From: Pseudomonas fulva
GTDB lineage: Bacteria > Pseudomonadota > Gammaproteobacteria > Pseudomonadales > Pseudomonadaceae
Reading direction: 5' to 3'
NCBI RefSeq assembly: GCF_015680705.1
Contig: NZ_JADNYP010000001.1
Location: forward strand, 248,001 to 312,000
DNA length: 64,000 nucleotides
In this document: one piece after another, positions 1 through 8,555 of the stretch
Position numbering within the stretch: position 1 is the stretch's first letter
Layout: each line of letters opens with the position of its first letter
Position numbers and translations under genes: made by a program
Notes under the pieces: generated by a model
The model's input: only the letters and a program-made list of their open reading frames with translations
What the model was told of the DNA's origin: nothing
Database searches by the model: none

Positions 1-132
1 GTGTTCGGCGAAGTGATCGAAGGCCGCGAAGTGGTCGATGCCATCGAGAAGGTCGCCACCGGTTCCAACGCCGGCCATCAGGACGTGCCGAAGGACGACG
101 TGGTCATCGAGAAAGCCGAGATCATTGAGTGA
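1..132 (+). CDS. ppiB: Peptidyl-prolyl cis-trans isomerase B, C-terminal end (partial)
   Basis: Only the last 43 codons are inside the window; the gene enters from the left edge. The visible residues ([18 protein letters not shown], then [18 protein letters not shown]) are the typical C-terminus of a cyclophilin-type prolyl isomerase, where FG-V-EG-VVD-I is the conserved end of the beta-barrel fold. Cyclophilins catalyse cis-trans isomerisation of Xaa-Pro bonds during folding. The TGA stop at 130-132 overlaps the GTG start of lpxH (GTGA), so the two genes are probably co-transcribed and translationally coupled. The active-site part lies outside the window, so the choice of PpiB over PpiA rests on the lpxH linkage. 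Confidence 0.85.
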   Translation: MFGEVIEGREVVDAIEKVATGSNAGHQDVPKDDVVIEKAEIIE

Positions 133-851
133 TACTGCTGATCTCCGATCTGCACTTGCAAGAGGAACGCCCGGACATCACCCGGGCGTTCCTCGATCTG
201 CTGCAGGGCCGCGCGCGGCATGCCAGTGCACTCTATATCCTCGGCGACTTCTTTGAAACGTGGATCGGCGACGACGCCATGACGCCCTTCCAGCGATCGA
301 TCCGCGACGCCCTGCGCGCGCTTGCCAACCATGGCACCGCCGTCTACCTGATGCATGGCAATCGCGATTTCCTGCTGGGTCAGACCTTTTGCGAGGGCGC
401 TGGCTGCACCTTGCTGGCCGACCCCTGCGTCATCGAGCTCGGCGGCGAGCCGGTGCTGCTGATGCATGGCGACACCCTTTGCACCCGTGACGTCGGCTAC
501 ATGAAGCTGCGCCGCGTGCTGCGCAACCCGCTGACCTTGTGGGCGCTGCGGCATCTGCCCCTGGGCCTGCGCCAGCGCCTGGCACGCAAGCTACGCAGCG
601 AAAGCCGCACGCAGACGCGCATGAAGGCAACCGACATCGTCGATGTCACGCCCGAGCAAGTGCCCAAGGTGATGGCCGATCATGGCGTGCGCACCCTGGT
701 CCATGGCCACACCCACCGTCCCGCGATCCACAAGCTGACCGTCGACGGCGAGCCCGCCCGGCGCATCGTGCTGGGCGACTGGGACCGTCAAGGCTGGGCC
801 CTGCAGATCGACGACCAGGGCTTCCAGCTCGCGCCATTCGCGTTCACCTGA
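129..851 (+). CDS. lpxH: UDP-2,3-diacylglucosamine diphosphatase LpxH
   Basis: Lipid A synthesis enzyme of the Raetz pathway. It hydrolyses UDP-2,3-diacylglucosamine to lipid X and UMP at the inner face of the cytoplasmic membrane. The 240-residue protein carries the whole set of calcineurin-like metallophosphoesterase motifs: DLHL (residues 7-10), [11 protein letters not shown] (39-49), HGNRD (76-80), MHGD (112-115) and HGHTHRP near 192-198. These supply the dinuclear Mn ligands. Length is normal for LpxH. The start is GTG inside the ppiB stop; the first residues [10 protein letters not shown] leave no room for a later start. The gene converges on pvdQ with only 9 bases between the stop codons. 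Confidence 0.96.
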   Translation: MILLISDLHLQEERPDITRAFLDLLQGRARHASALYILGDFFETWIGDDAMTPFQRSIRDALRALANHGTAVYLMHGNRDFLLGQTFCEGAGCTLLADPCVIELGGEPVLLMHGDTLCTRDVGYMKLRRVLRNPLTLWALRHLPLGLRQRLARKLRSESRTQTRMKATDIVDVTPEQVPKVMADHGVRTLVHGHTHRPAIHKLTVDGEPARRIVLGDWDRQGWALQIDDQGFQLAPFAFT

Positions 852-860
852 CGAACCGAC

Positions 861-3185
861 TCACAGTTCGCCGATCGCCAGCACGGCCTGGTCGCGCTCG
901 CTGATCACATACCGCCGCAGCTGCGGATCGGCCTCGATCTGCGCCTCGGTGAACGGCATCGGGTGCCACTGTCCAGCGGCGAACGCGCGGGTCTGGTCGC
1001 TGGCGTGGCGCGAGGCCGCTTCGCTGGACAAGGAGAACGCCAGCAGCCCTTGGGCCTGTGGCCCGTGGTCGGTGAAGCTGACCACCTGCAGGTAGCTGGT
1101 GCCGCTGACCACCAGTCGTTTTCCAGGCCGGCGCGGTACACTGCGGATTGCATTGTAGACCCCCAGCGCCTGCGGTCCGCCAGGAACCGGCGTGCCGTCC
1201 ATCGCCTGCTGGACCTGGCCCCAGGTGGCATCGCTTGGCACACCGCTGTCGGCCACCTGCTTCTGCGCGGCGAGGCCGGCCTGACGCAGTCCCTGGCGCA
1301 CCTGCGCCCGATCGATCGCCAGGCCACGCGGGGTATGCACCGGATCGGCCGGGTCGAAGGCTACGCGCCACGCCCCAGGGTGGGCCTGCAGGGCTTCAAG
1401 CATCTGCTGGAAGTGCAGCAGGCCTGCTGCATTGCTCGCCAGCCCGGCCTTGCCATCCCAGGCGCGCAGACTGGTGCACAGCGGCTTCAGGTCGGCCTGG
1501 ACACCCTTGCACCATTGCAGCAGGTCGGGTAGCACCAGGCTGGCCAGGTGCACTTGGTCATCCATCACCATCGCTCGCAGATCCGCCGGGCCGACCTGCT
1601 TCTGCGCCAGCAGACGCTGCAAGGCGAAGCGGGCCCGCAGGCCCAACGGTTCGTCCTGGCGGCTGACCACGGGTGAGAACCCGGTCAATGGCTGGGCCGG
1701 GTTGGTCAGCCAGGCCGAGTCATTGGCGTTGTGCACGAAGTCACGGCGTTCCAGGCTCGGCAGCAAGTATGCCGGGAAGATGCCAGGCTGAGCCGCCCGC
1801 GGATCGGACTTCCATCGACATGCCTGGCGCGAGCCGTCCAGCACTACCCTGCGCAGCGCAGCGCTCGCTGGGTCGCTGCACTGCGCCAGCAACGCCTGGT
1901 CGACGTAGGGAATCACCGACTGGTTCAGGTAGAGTGCCTCCTGGCCCGCGCCGACGGCCAGGGTGTTGACCCAAGGCACGCCCTGGATCTGTTCTACCGA
2001 GCGTTTCAGGGCCGCCAGGCTGTCGGCATGATTGATCGCGTACCACTGTTGCAGCACGCGGGTGTTGTCCAGGTTGGCATCGCGCAGGCTGTAGGCATGC
2101 CGGGCATCCCAGTCAAGGCGGCCGGGCCATTGCACCACGGGGCCGAACGCTGACGCATGGATCGAGCGCTGCACCTGGCGCAGCCGGCCATCCTTGTCTT
2201 TGATGGTGACGCTGACCATCTGGCGGGTCATGGGCAGTGACTTGCCGTCGAGCACATAGCGTGTCGGATCCTTCGGGTCGAGCTGCAGCCGGTAGAAGGT
2301 GAAGTGATGCGCGGTATCGACCGTGTGGGTCCAGGCCAGGTGCTGGTTGAAGCCGACATTCACCAGCGGCAGACCCGGCAGCGCAGCGCCCATGACGTCG
2401 AGCCGACCGGGAATGGTCAAGTGCATCTGGTAGAAGCGCAGCCCCCCCATCCAGGGGAAATGCGGGTTGGCCAGCAGCAGCCCTTTGCCATTGACCGACC
2501 GCTGCCCGCCGATGGCCACGGCATTGCTGCCCCGGTCCAGGGCGAAACGTGCCTGGCGTGCGGCAAGCAGGTCGCCGGGCAAGTACGGCAGCCGCGCCGA
2601 AGCCTCTGGCGGGCGCGCCGCCACCACCGCCTCGGCGAACTGCCCGACGCCGCCTTCTATCAGCAGCCGGCGCGTCAGCCGCACCAGGTCCGCTTCGGTG
2701 ATCGCGCGCAGCCATTGGCCATCGCCGCACTCGGCCGGTAGCCCTGCGGCCCTGCGCTCGCCCAGGGCTCGGTTGTAGCCGCTGGCATAGCCTTGCAGCA
2801 GCGCCTGGATGTGCGCTGGCTGCGCCTGCCAGAAGGCGGCTACCGCCTCGGGCGTATTGAACCAGGTAAAGAACAGATCGCTGTCCAGGTTGCTGCGCTG
2901 CTCGAACGTCCTGCCATCGGCGCCCAGATAGCGTGAGCGCTGACCATTGACGGTCAGCAGCTCATTGGCCAGCAGGCACAGGTTGTCCTGGGCATAGGCA
3001 TAACCGACCCCATAACCGAGGCCACGCTCGTCACTGGCCTGGATATGCGGCACGCCGAAACTGGTGCGGCGGATCTGCGCGGACGCCTCGCTGGGCGCTT
3101 CGCGCGCCTGTGCGGCCAGCGCGACGGTCATGGCCAGCGCGACGGTCATGGCCAGCGGAGCCAGAGGACGGATAGGGTTGATCAC
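861..3185 (-). CDS. pvdQ: Acyl-homoserine lactone / pyoverdine acylase PvdQ (penicillin acylase family)
   Basis: Periplasmic Ntn-hydrolase. In P. aeruginosa PvdQ removes the fatty acyl chain from the pyoverdine precursor and also cleaves long-chain acyl-homoserine lactones. The sequence follows PvdQ closely: alpha chain, then the autoprocessing site DRG/SNA with the N-terminal nucleophile Ser near residue 220, then NPHFPW, GFNQHLAWTHTVD and NSNDSAWLTNP-like (here NANDSAWLTNP). I place the start at the GTG at 3185 because AGGAG lies 7 bases upstream. This gives 774 residues and a signal peptide ending near AAQA. An ATG at 3242 would add 19 unlikely residues. The signal peptide contains a perfect 18-base tandem duplication (see findings). 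No PvdS-type promoter was recognised. Acylase of the PvdQ type is well supported; the physiological substrate is inferred from family. Confidence 0.93.
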   Translation of the reverse strand: MINPIRPLAPLAMTVALAMTVALAAQAREAPSEASAQIRRTSFGVPHIQASDERGLGYGVGYAYAQDNLCLLANELLTVNGQRSRYLGADGRTFEQRSNLDSDLFFTWFNTPEAVAAFWQAQPAHIQALLQGYASGYNRALGERRAAGLPAECGDGQWLRAITEADLVRLTRRLLIEGGVGQFAEAVVAARPPEASARLPYLPGDLLAARQARFALDRGSNAVAIGGQRSVNGKGLLLANPHFPWMGGLRFYQMHLTIPGRLDVMGAALPGLPLVNVGFNQHLAWTHTVDTAHHFTFYRLQLDPKDPTRYVLDGKSLPMTRQMVSVTIKDKDGRLRQVQRSIHASAFGPVVQWPGRLDWDARHAYSLRDANLDNTRVLQQWYAINHADSLAALKRSVEQIQGVPWVNTLAVGAGQEALYLNQSVIPYVDQALLAQCSDPASAALRRVVLDGSRQACRWKSDPRAAQPGIFPAYLLPSLERRDFVHNANDSAWLTNPAQPLTGFSPVVSRQDEPLGLRARFALQRLLAQKQVGPADLRAMVMDDQVHLASLVLPDLLQWCKGVQADLKPLCTSLRAWDGKAGLASNAAGLLHFQQMLEALQAHPGAWRVAFDPADPVHTPRGLAIDRAQVRQGLRQAGLAAQKQVADSGVPSDATWGQVQQAMDGTPVPGGPQALGVYNAIRSVPRRPGKRLVVSGTSYLQVVSFTDHGPQAQGLLAFSLSSEAASRHASDQTRAFAAGQWHPMPFTEAQIEADPQLRRYVISERDQAVLAIGEL

Positions 3186-3382
3186 GGCTACTCCTGCGAG
3201 TCTGGGGGGCGCCCCGTCCAGCCGAAACGCACGCAGGGTCATTTCGAGGGGATCGGGCGTTCAGGTGCGTCCTAGAGATCAAAGCAGTTTTTTCTGGTCT
3301 TGCACTGCAGTTTTCATGTTCCCGTTCGTCTGGGTAGTCAAGGGAACCAGGAATTCGCACCATCACGAAAAGGAGTGTTCGC

Positions 3383-3766
3383 ATGTACAATCCGCAATCG
3401 GCCGCACCGGCAGGATCACCGCCCGGCCACAGCCCCGACAAGCATCACAGCGAAGCGTCCGAACGCATCGGCAACGAGCAGATTCGGGAGCTGCTGCGGG
3501 TCTACGGCCTGCGCACCAGCCTGATCAGGCTGAAGATCATCGATGCGCTGCACGACGCCCACCTCGAAGGACGCGCCATCGGTGTACGAGGCATGCATGC
3601 CCAACTCACGCGGCTGGACAGTCCATTGTCGTTCCTGAGCGTGCGGGAAGTGCTCAAGCGCTTGTGCGCCGAAGGCGTGATCGTCCTCGGCAGTGACAAG
3701 TGCTATACCCTCGCCCCCCAGGCCCGGCGCATTCTCGGGCAGAGCTGTCCGCGCTCGATCGGATAG
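3383..3766 (+). CDS. Fur-like winged-helix regulator lacking the dimerisation domain
   Basis: A 127-residue protein with a good ribosome site (AGGAG at 3370-3374, 8 bases before ATG). Residues about 33-115 fit the DNA-binding half of Fur-family proteins: IRELLRVYGLRTSLIRLKIIDAL is shared in layout with the Fur helix 1-2 region, and SFLSVREVLKRLCAEGVI with the recognition helix (TVYR.L..L...G.V in Fur). The C-terminal Fur dimerisation and metal-binding domain is absent, and no His-rich or CxxC cluster is present. Whether it still senses metal is therefore doubtful. It is divergent from pvdQ (198 bases between the proposed starts), so a role in controlling that acylase is possible but not shown. 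The first 30 residues are Pro/His/Ser-rich and probably disordered. Confidence 0.6.
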   Translation: MYNPQSAAPAGSPPGHSPDKHHSEASERIGNEQIRELLRVYGLRTSLIRLKIIDALHDAHLEGRAIGVRGMHAQLTRLDSPLSFLSVREVLKRLCAEGVIVLGSDKCYTLAPQARRILGQSCPRSIG

Positions 3767-3789
3767 GCCAGCCCGCCGGCTGGAGTGAT

Positions 3790-3823
3790 GCCAGCCAGGC
3801 AGCGCCGCCGCAGCCTGGCTGGC
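3790..3823. terminator. Hairpin between convergent genes, probable bidirectional terminator
   Basis: GCCAGCCAGGC (3790-3800) pairs perfectly with GCCTGGCTGGC (3813-3823), giving an 11-bp stem with a 12-base loop. It sits in the 65 bases between the stop codons of the Fur-like gene and the small membrane protein. There is no clear T-tract, so it may act with Rho or simply protect the 3' ends. Confidence 0.5.
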
Positions 3824-3831
3824 GGTCTCGG

Positions 3832-4020
3832 TCAGCGCTTGACCTTGCGCCGCAGGACCCCGTTGATCACCACCACGACCACCGCCACGGCGATGGCGAT
3901 GTACTGGAAGGTCTGTTCGCTGATCGTGCCCTGCTTCTGCAGATGGGACAGACCGAACATGATGGCGAACATCACCAGGATGATCAGGATCGAATACTTC
4001 AGGCGCTGCATGTGTGTCAT
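3832..4020 (-). CDS. Small two-helix membrane protein, function unknown
   Basis: A 62-residue protein. Residues about 8-25 (YSILIILVMFAIMFGLSH) and 38-54 (YIAIAVAVVVVVINGVL) are clear membrane segments joined by a short polar loop (LQKQGTISEQTFQ). A basic C-terminus RRKVKR suggests that both ends face the cytoplasm. ATG at 4020 is preceded by a purine-rich AGGAAA about 5 bases upstream; an internal ATG at 4011 is the alternative. I do not recognise a named family. The frame stays open far upstream but that part is low-complexity and lacks a ribosome site, so the short form is preferred. Confidence 0.6.
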   Translation of the reverse strand: MTHMQRLKYSILIILVMFAIMFGLSHLQKQGTISEQTFQYIAIAVAVVVVVINGVLRRKVKR

Positions 4021-4384
4021 GGGGGTTTCCTGTCGCTTGGTTCGGCCGCGAAGCATACCGCATCGGCAAGCCTCAGGCTGCCGGTCGCACGCTTCGAGCT
4101 TGAGTATTGGGGGGGTGGTGACCTGGGAGCCCCCTGCGGCAGGCCAGCCAGGAAACCCGCCCCCTGGACACCATTTGCGAAGGCGTTTCCTACGACAAGG
4201 CCTCTCGCTGCCTGCAACGGCTGACCACCATAGGCTACAAGGCTGGGTTCGATTGGCGCCTAGCGAGCGCAATTGCGCTACCCGAGAATCAGGTCAGAAC
4301 GCCCCGGACGCCGGGGCGTCATGACCGGATGCTTGTCGTGGACTTTCAAGCGCCGACGCCAACCGTGCCTAAGGAGATCTACCC
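4021..4384. other. Intergenic region with a palindrome and a hairpin upstream of the Mor-like gene
   Basis: This 364-base stretch has no convincing gene. It contains the perfect 14-base palindrome AGCGCAATTGCGCT (4266-4279) and a perfect hairpin ACGCCCCGG-ACG-CCGGGGCGT (4299-4319), itself flanked by GTCA/TGAC. Both lie 65-120 bases upstream of the Mor-like start. They could be an operator and an upstream terminator or attenuator. A strong ribosome site AAGGAG sits at 4371-4376. No clear -10/-35 pair was identified. Confidence 0.4.
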
Positions 4385-4774
4385 ATGGACCTGCAGGACC
4401 TCAAGCTCATCGATGTCGCCCAACTGCCACTCTCCCTGCAAGCACTGATCGAGTGCATAGGGATCGAGAACGCCTACCGACTGACCTGTGCCTACGGCGG
4501 ACGACCGAAGTACATCCCCAAGCACCGCGACCGCACCAGGCTGGTCGAGGTGCTGCCTCCAGATGCCCTGGACGCGCTGATAAAACGCTTCGCCGGCATG
4601 GCTCTGGAGGTGCCCAAGTCCGACCATTTTCTGCGCCAGCTGCGCAACCTGAGGATCCAGCAGGAAAGTGCCTGCGGTCAGTCGCGCGCGTTGCTGGCTG
4701 ACCGGTACGGCCTGAGCCTGCGCCAGATCGGCAACATCCGCAGGCAGGAAGCCCCACCACGCCCAGCGCTTTGA
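4385..4774 (+). CDS. Mor-family transcription activator (Mu middle-operon regulator type), orphan
   Basis: A 129-residue protein with the Mor/C layout. The N-terminal dimerisation part contains the family signature YGGRPKYIPKH (residues about 37-47). The C-terminal half is a helix-turn-helix, with LLADRYGLSLRQIGNIRRQ near residues 102-120 as the recognition region. In phage Mu, Mor activates the middle promoter. Here no other phage genes are visible nearby, so this is either a domesticated regulator or a remnant. The strong AAGGAG ribosome site 8 bases before the ATG and the intact frame suggest that it is expressed. Targets are unknown; the palindrome at 4266-4279 is a candidate for autoregulation. 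Confidence 0.75.
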   Translation: MDLQDLKLIDVAQLPLSLQALIECIGIENAYRLTCAYGGRPKYIPKHRDRTRLVEVLPPDALDALIKRFAGMALEVPKSDHFLRQLRNLRIQQESACGQSRALLADRYGLSLRQIGNIRRQEAPPRPAL

Positions 4775-4778
4775 TCCT

Positions 4779-4874
4779 CAAGCCACAAGCTACAGGCAGT
4801 GCAGCGTCACGGCAGTGAATGCATTCCACGCACTTACCTTCGATACGGACCGCTCTTGCTTGTAGCTTGCCGCG
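4779..4874. repeat. Dispersed intergenic inverted-repeat element, copy A
   Basis: Imperfect terminal inverted repeats: CAAGCCACAAGCTACAGGC at the left and CTTGCTTGTAGCTTGCCGC at the right (11 of 13 bases match over the core). A related middle part (GGCAG-GCAGCGTCACGGCA, then CTCTTGCTTG) is shared with the copy at 40719-40845. A third copy is at 60301-60372. It occupies the whole gap between the convergent Mor-like gene and tamB, as REP-like or 3'-end elements usually do. Confidence 0.6.
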
Positions 4875-7800
4875 CTAGAAGTCCCGCTTGTAGAAGATGT
4901 CCAGCGAGCTGGCGATACCGCTGGCCGCCTCCACATAGACCTTCTTGCTCAGCTTGTAGCGCAGGGCGATGGTATTGGCTGGCTCGAACACGCCGACACC
5001 GTAGCGCAAGCTCAGGCGCTCGGTCAGGTTGCCGCTGGCCACTACGCTGGTGCTGTCGCCGCTGCCCTCGGTATCGAGCTGGAAATCCTCGATGCCCAAC
5101 CCGGTGGCGAGCTTGCTGGTGATGCCCGCGCTGCCGGCGAGCCCAAGGCCAAGCGCCGCCTGCGCCAGCATGTTGTTGTCTTCCCCCGAGGCACCGAGCG
5201 GACGACCGAGCACCAGGTAAGACAACGCCTGCTCCTGGCTCATGGCAGGTTCGGAAAAGACTTCCGAGACAGGTTGCTCGGCGCTGCCGCTCAGACGAAT
5301 GCCGGCCGTCACTTCATCGACCTGGCGAATGGCTTCGATGTCCAGGTAGGGTTGGTCGAGCGGGCCGGCGAACAGCAGGCGGGCGCGGCGGATGGTCAGG
5401 CGTTGTCCGTAGGCGCGGTAGCGTCCGTCGGCCAGGCTCAGCTCGCCGCGGGTATCGAGGTTGTCGCCGACATGGACATGGCCGAGCAGGTTGGCGGTCA
5501 GGCCGAAGCCGCTGAAGGACAATCGCTCGCGACCCACTTCCACGTCGATGTCCATGGCCACGGCCATCGGCGGCGTGCCCTCCTCGGTCTGGTGGCCGAC
5601 GATGACGGTATCTTCCGACACCTTGACCGTGGACGGTGGCAGCTCCCGCACGCTGATGGCGCCCTTGGGCACCTGGATCTTGCCGGTGACCGCAAGCTTG
5701 TCGCCAAGCAGGCGGATGTTCAGGTCCGGAGCAGCCTCCAGGGTCGCATAAGGCTCGACCGTCACCGGTAGGCGCTGACCCTGCAGGCGCAGGTCCATCG
5801 ACAATGCCTGGCCCCAGGTCAGGCTGCCATCGAGCTGCCCCTGGCCGCCCTGGCCGCTGCGCCAATCGCCCTTGAGCCGGACCTGTTCGCCAGCGATCGC
5901 GGCCTGCAGCGTCAGCCCCTCCAGGCTCACCGGCAGCTCGGCACCGCTGACCTGCCCGCCAGTCAAGGCCAGGCTGCCGTTGGCCTGTGGCGCGAGCAAG
6001 GTCCCCGACAGGCGGCCGCTGCCATTCAACTGGCCGGCAAGCACTTCGACCATCGGCAGGAACGGCCGGGCAACCGCCAGGTCGAGCCCGGCCAGGCTGA
6101 AGCTGCCCGACAACGGCTTGTCCTTGCCCAGCGGGTCGAGGCGCGCCTCCAGGTTCAACTCGCCCAGACGGGCGCCGACGAAGTCCAGCCGGGTATCGAT
6201 CTGCCGCGGCGCCAAGGTGCTGGCCAGGCGCAGGGTCTGGTAGGGAAAGTCGAGCCACTGTTCACGCGCTTTGTCACGCACACGCAGCGTGCCGCCACTG
6301 GCATCGACCCGGACGGTCCCCTTCGGTCCGCTGGCCGGAATATCCACATCCAGATCGGCATCGAGGCGTCCCTGCCAGGCAAAGTCACGCGGCAGCCATT
6401 GGGCCAGGCTTTGGAGCGGAAACTGTTTCAGGTGCATGCGCAGCCGCGGTTGCGGCGCCAGGCGCTGGTCGTCCCCGCACAGGCTGGCCTGGCCGGAACG
6501 CCAGCAATGCGCGCCGAGATCGAGCTGGCCGCTGGCCAGACGTTGCACGCGTGCCGGTGCTTGCAGCGTCCAGTTCTGGCCGCCAGTCTCGATCCTGCCG
6601 CTGGCCAGTCGACCACGCCAGTTGCCTTGCTCGAGCTTGCCGTCGACGCCCAGGGCGAGCTTGAGCTGTGGCCCATCGAGGCCGATCTGCACCGCTTGCT
6701 GGGCAAGATCGCCCTGGCCATTGACCGCCAGGTTGCCCAGCGCGGTGTCGCCGGCGCGTATGCCGTTGGCGTTCAGGCTGAGCGTGGCGCGCTGGGCTGC
6801 GTCGAGCCTGGCGCGCAGATCAAGGCGCTGTACGCGATTTTCCGCCTGGGCCAGTTGCTGCCCGTGCAGGGTCAGATTGCCCTGCGGAGCGTCCAGGGTC
6901 CCGGCCAGATCCAGGCGGCCATTGGCCTGGCCTTGCAGCCGCGGCCAGAGCTGGCCAAGCCGCGGCAGCTTGATATCGAAACGCCCTGCCAGGCGCTGGT
7001 CAAGACTGCCGCTACTGTTGATGCGGTTGTCCCCCAGCTGCACCACGAGCTTGCCGACGCTCCAACGCTGGCCGGCCCCCGTGGCCTGGACGCCGAGCTG
7101 CGCCGGCTGCCCGCGCAGGCGCCCCTTGAGGTCGAGCTGCGCCTCGAGGCTGAGCTGATCGCCGTTCTTCTCGCCCTTGCTGCGCAGCGGCCCGGCCAGG
7201 TTGCCAGGCAGCTCGGCCAGCCAGTAGGCGGGATCGAGCGCCGACAATTGCAGGTCGACATCCCAGGCCAGGGTGTCGGCGAAACGCACGGCGACGCTTC
7301 CCGCCGCCCTGCCCTGCCCGGCCACCAACGCCAGCTCCGGCAAGCGAACCTGCGTCAGGTCGCCAGCGAAGGGGCCAGCCAGGCTGAAAGCACCGGCAGG
7401 GCCATCGAACTCGCCCTTGAACTGCCCTTGGTACCGGCCGTCGCGGTAGTCCACCTGGCCGACGAAGCGGTGCAGGCTGACCTGTGGCGCTTGTTCCAAT
7501 GGATAAAGACGCAACCAGGGAAAATCCAGCCAGTCGATACTGGCGTTGGCGACCATCCCCTGCTGCCAGTTCGCGGTAGCCTGCAGCTTGAGCCGCTGGT
7601 TCTCACCGGCGACCAGATCCAGTGCCGAGAGCGTGGCGCCCTTGGTATCGACCTTGCCGAGCAGCGCCAGCGCAATCGCTCCCTGTTCGGCCGGCAGCGA
7701 AGCGGAGCCGCTGAGCTGAAAGCCTTCGCGCAGGTCACCGTCGGCATTGAGTTCCAGCTGGTTCAGCGCCAGCGTGTCGGGCAGTGCGCCACTCGGCTTG

Positions 7801-8555
7801 AAGGCATCGGCACGGAGTTTCAGCGATGCCGGCATGTGCTCGGCCAGCGCCTGGACCTGGCCGCTGAGTCGGCCGTCCAGATAACCACTGCTGTCAGCCT
7901 GCACCGTCAGGCTCTTTTGCAACTCGCCGTCGACTTGCACTTGCAGTTGCCAGTCCCGTCCGTCCACCGCAGGCAGCCGCACCTGACCGCTGGCTTGCAG
8001 CGGCCAGTCGTCATGGGGTTGCACCAGCCCCTGCAGGTGCAGGCGCAGGTCGTCGCGCTGCAAGGCCAGGCGATCGATGCGCAGGCCCTCGGGCGTCCAA
8101 TGGGCGGCCAGCTGCAGGTCGCCCAGCAGATCGCTGCCATCGAGCCGAAGCTGGCCGACCTGCAGCTCGCCCAGCTCGATGTCCAGGGGCAGGTTCAGTT
8201 GGGGCAGTTGCAAAGGCCCGCTGTCAGGATCGGCTTCGCCTGGCGCGAACGCCATGTCGATGCGCTCGGCCTCCAGCCGCTCGATGCACAAGGTCGCGCG
8301 CAGCAGGCATGACGGCGACCAGGCCAGCACCGGCGCCTGCAATTGCACCTCGCTCTGCCCCTGCGCCCAACGCAGATGACTCGCCTGCCAGCGCCCAGCC
8401 AGACGTCCCTGGAAGTCGCTGACCTCGACACCCGGCACCAGGCCCAGCGCCCATCGACTACCGGCCTGGGTACCCAGCACCAGGCCCAGGGCTAGGACGA
8501 TGAGCAGCAACACTGCCAGCAGGACCAGCAGAACGGTCTTGTACACACGCCTCAC
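4875..8555 (-). CDS. tamB: Translocation and assembly module protein TamB
   Basis: A 1226-residue inner-membrane-anchored protein that spans the periplasm and works with TamA in outer-membrane protein assembly; AsmA/TamB-like proteins are also linked to phospholipid transport. One N-terminal membrane helix (residues about 7-30, TVLLVLLAVLLLIVLALGLVLG) is followed by a very long beta-helical region rich in L-L-G-LDLAG repeats. The conserved C-terminal TamB (DUF490) domain occupies roughly the last 300 residues and ends in aromatic IFYKRDF, typical of the strand that docks on TamA. The ATG overlaps the tamA stop by 4 bases (ATGA), so the two are coupled. Length is normal for Pseudomonas TamB. 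Confidence 0.95.
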   Translation of the reverse strand: MRRVYKTVLLVLLAVLLLIVLALGLVLGTQAGSRWALGLVPGVEVSDFQGRLAGRWQASHLRWAQGQSEVQLQAPVLAWSPSCLLRATLCIERLEAERIDMAFAPGEADPDSGPLQLPQLNLPLDIELGELQVGQLRLDGSDLLGDLQLAAHWTPEGLRIDRLALQRDDLRLHLQGLVQPHDDWPLQASGQVRLPAVDGRDWQLQVQVDGELQKSLTVQADSSGYLDGRLSGQVQALAEHMPASLKLRADAFKPSGALPDTLALNQLELNADGDLREGFQLSGSASLPAEQGAIALALLGKVDTKGATLSALDLVAGENQRLKLQATANWQQGMVANASIDWLDFPWLRLYPLEQAPQVSLHRFVGQVDYRDGRYQGQFKGEFDGPAGAFSLAGPFAGDLTQVRLPELALVAGQGRAAGSVAVRFADTLAWDVDLQLSALDPAYWLAELPGNLAGPLRSKGEKNGDQLSLEAQLDLKGRLRGQPAQLGVQATGAGQRWSVGKLVVQLGDNRINSSGSLDQRLAGRFDIKLPRLGQLWPRLQGQANGRLDLAGTLDAPQGNLTLHGQQLAQAENRVQRLDLRARLDAAQRATLSLNANGIRAGDTALGNLAVNGQGDLAQQAVQIGLDGPQLKLALGVDGKLEQGNWRGRLASGRIETGGQNWTLQAPARVQRLASGQLDLGAHCWRSGQASLCGDDQRLAPQPRLRMHLKQFPLQSLAQWLPRDFAWQGRLDADLDVDIPASGPKGTVRVDASGGTLRVRDKAREQWLDFPYQTLRLASTLAPRQIDTRLDFVGARLGELNLEARLDPLGKDKPLSGSFSLAGLDLAVARPFLPMVEVLAGQLNGSGRLSGTLLAPQANGSLALTGGQVSGAELPVSLEGLTLQAAIAGEQVRLKGDWRSGQGGQGQLDGSLTWGQALSMDLRLQGQRLPVTVEPYATLEAAPDLNIRLLGDKLAVTGKIQVPKGAISVRELPPSTVKVSEDTVIVGHQTEEGTPPMAVAMDIDVEVGRERLSFSGFGLTANLLGHVHVGDNLDTRGELSLADGRYRAYGQRLTIRRARLLFAGPLDQPYLDIEAIRQVDEVTAGIRLSGSAEQPVSEVFSEPAMSQEQALSYLVLGRPLGASGEDNNMLAQAALGLGLAGSAGITSKLATGLGIEDFQLDTEGSGDSTSVVASGNLTERLSLRYGVGVFEPANTIALRYKLSKKVYVEAASGIASSLDIFYKRDF

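Noticed and set aside
861..3242. The longer PvdQ reading starting at ATG 3242.
   Set aside because: The extra 19 residues are charged and would precede an otherwise normal signal peptide; GTG 3185 has a well-spaced AGGAG.
4385..4774. A prophage around the Mor-like gene.
   Set aside because: No transposase, capsid, tail, lysis or integrase gene is visible within the neighbouring sequence.
6399..8312. A 637-codon open frame on the plus strand opposite tamB.
   Set aside because: Its translation is low-complexity (runs of Gln, Leu, Ala, Arg) without any family motif, has no ribosome site, and lies fully antisense to a clear TamB gene; high GC explains the open frame.
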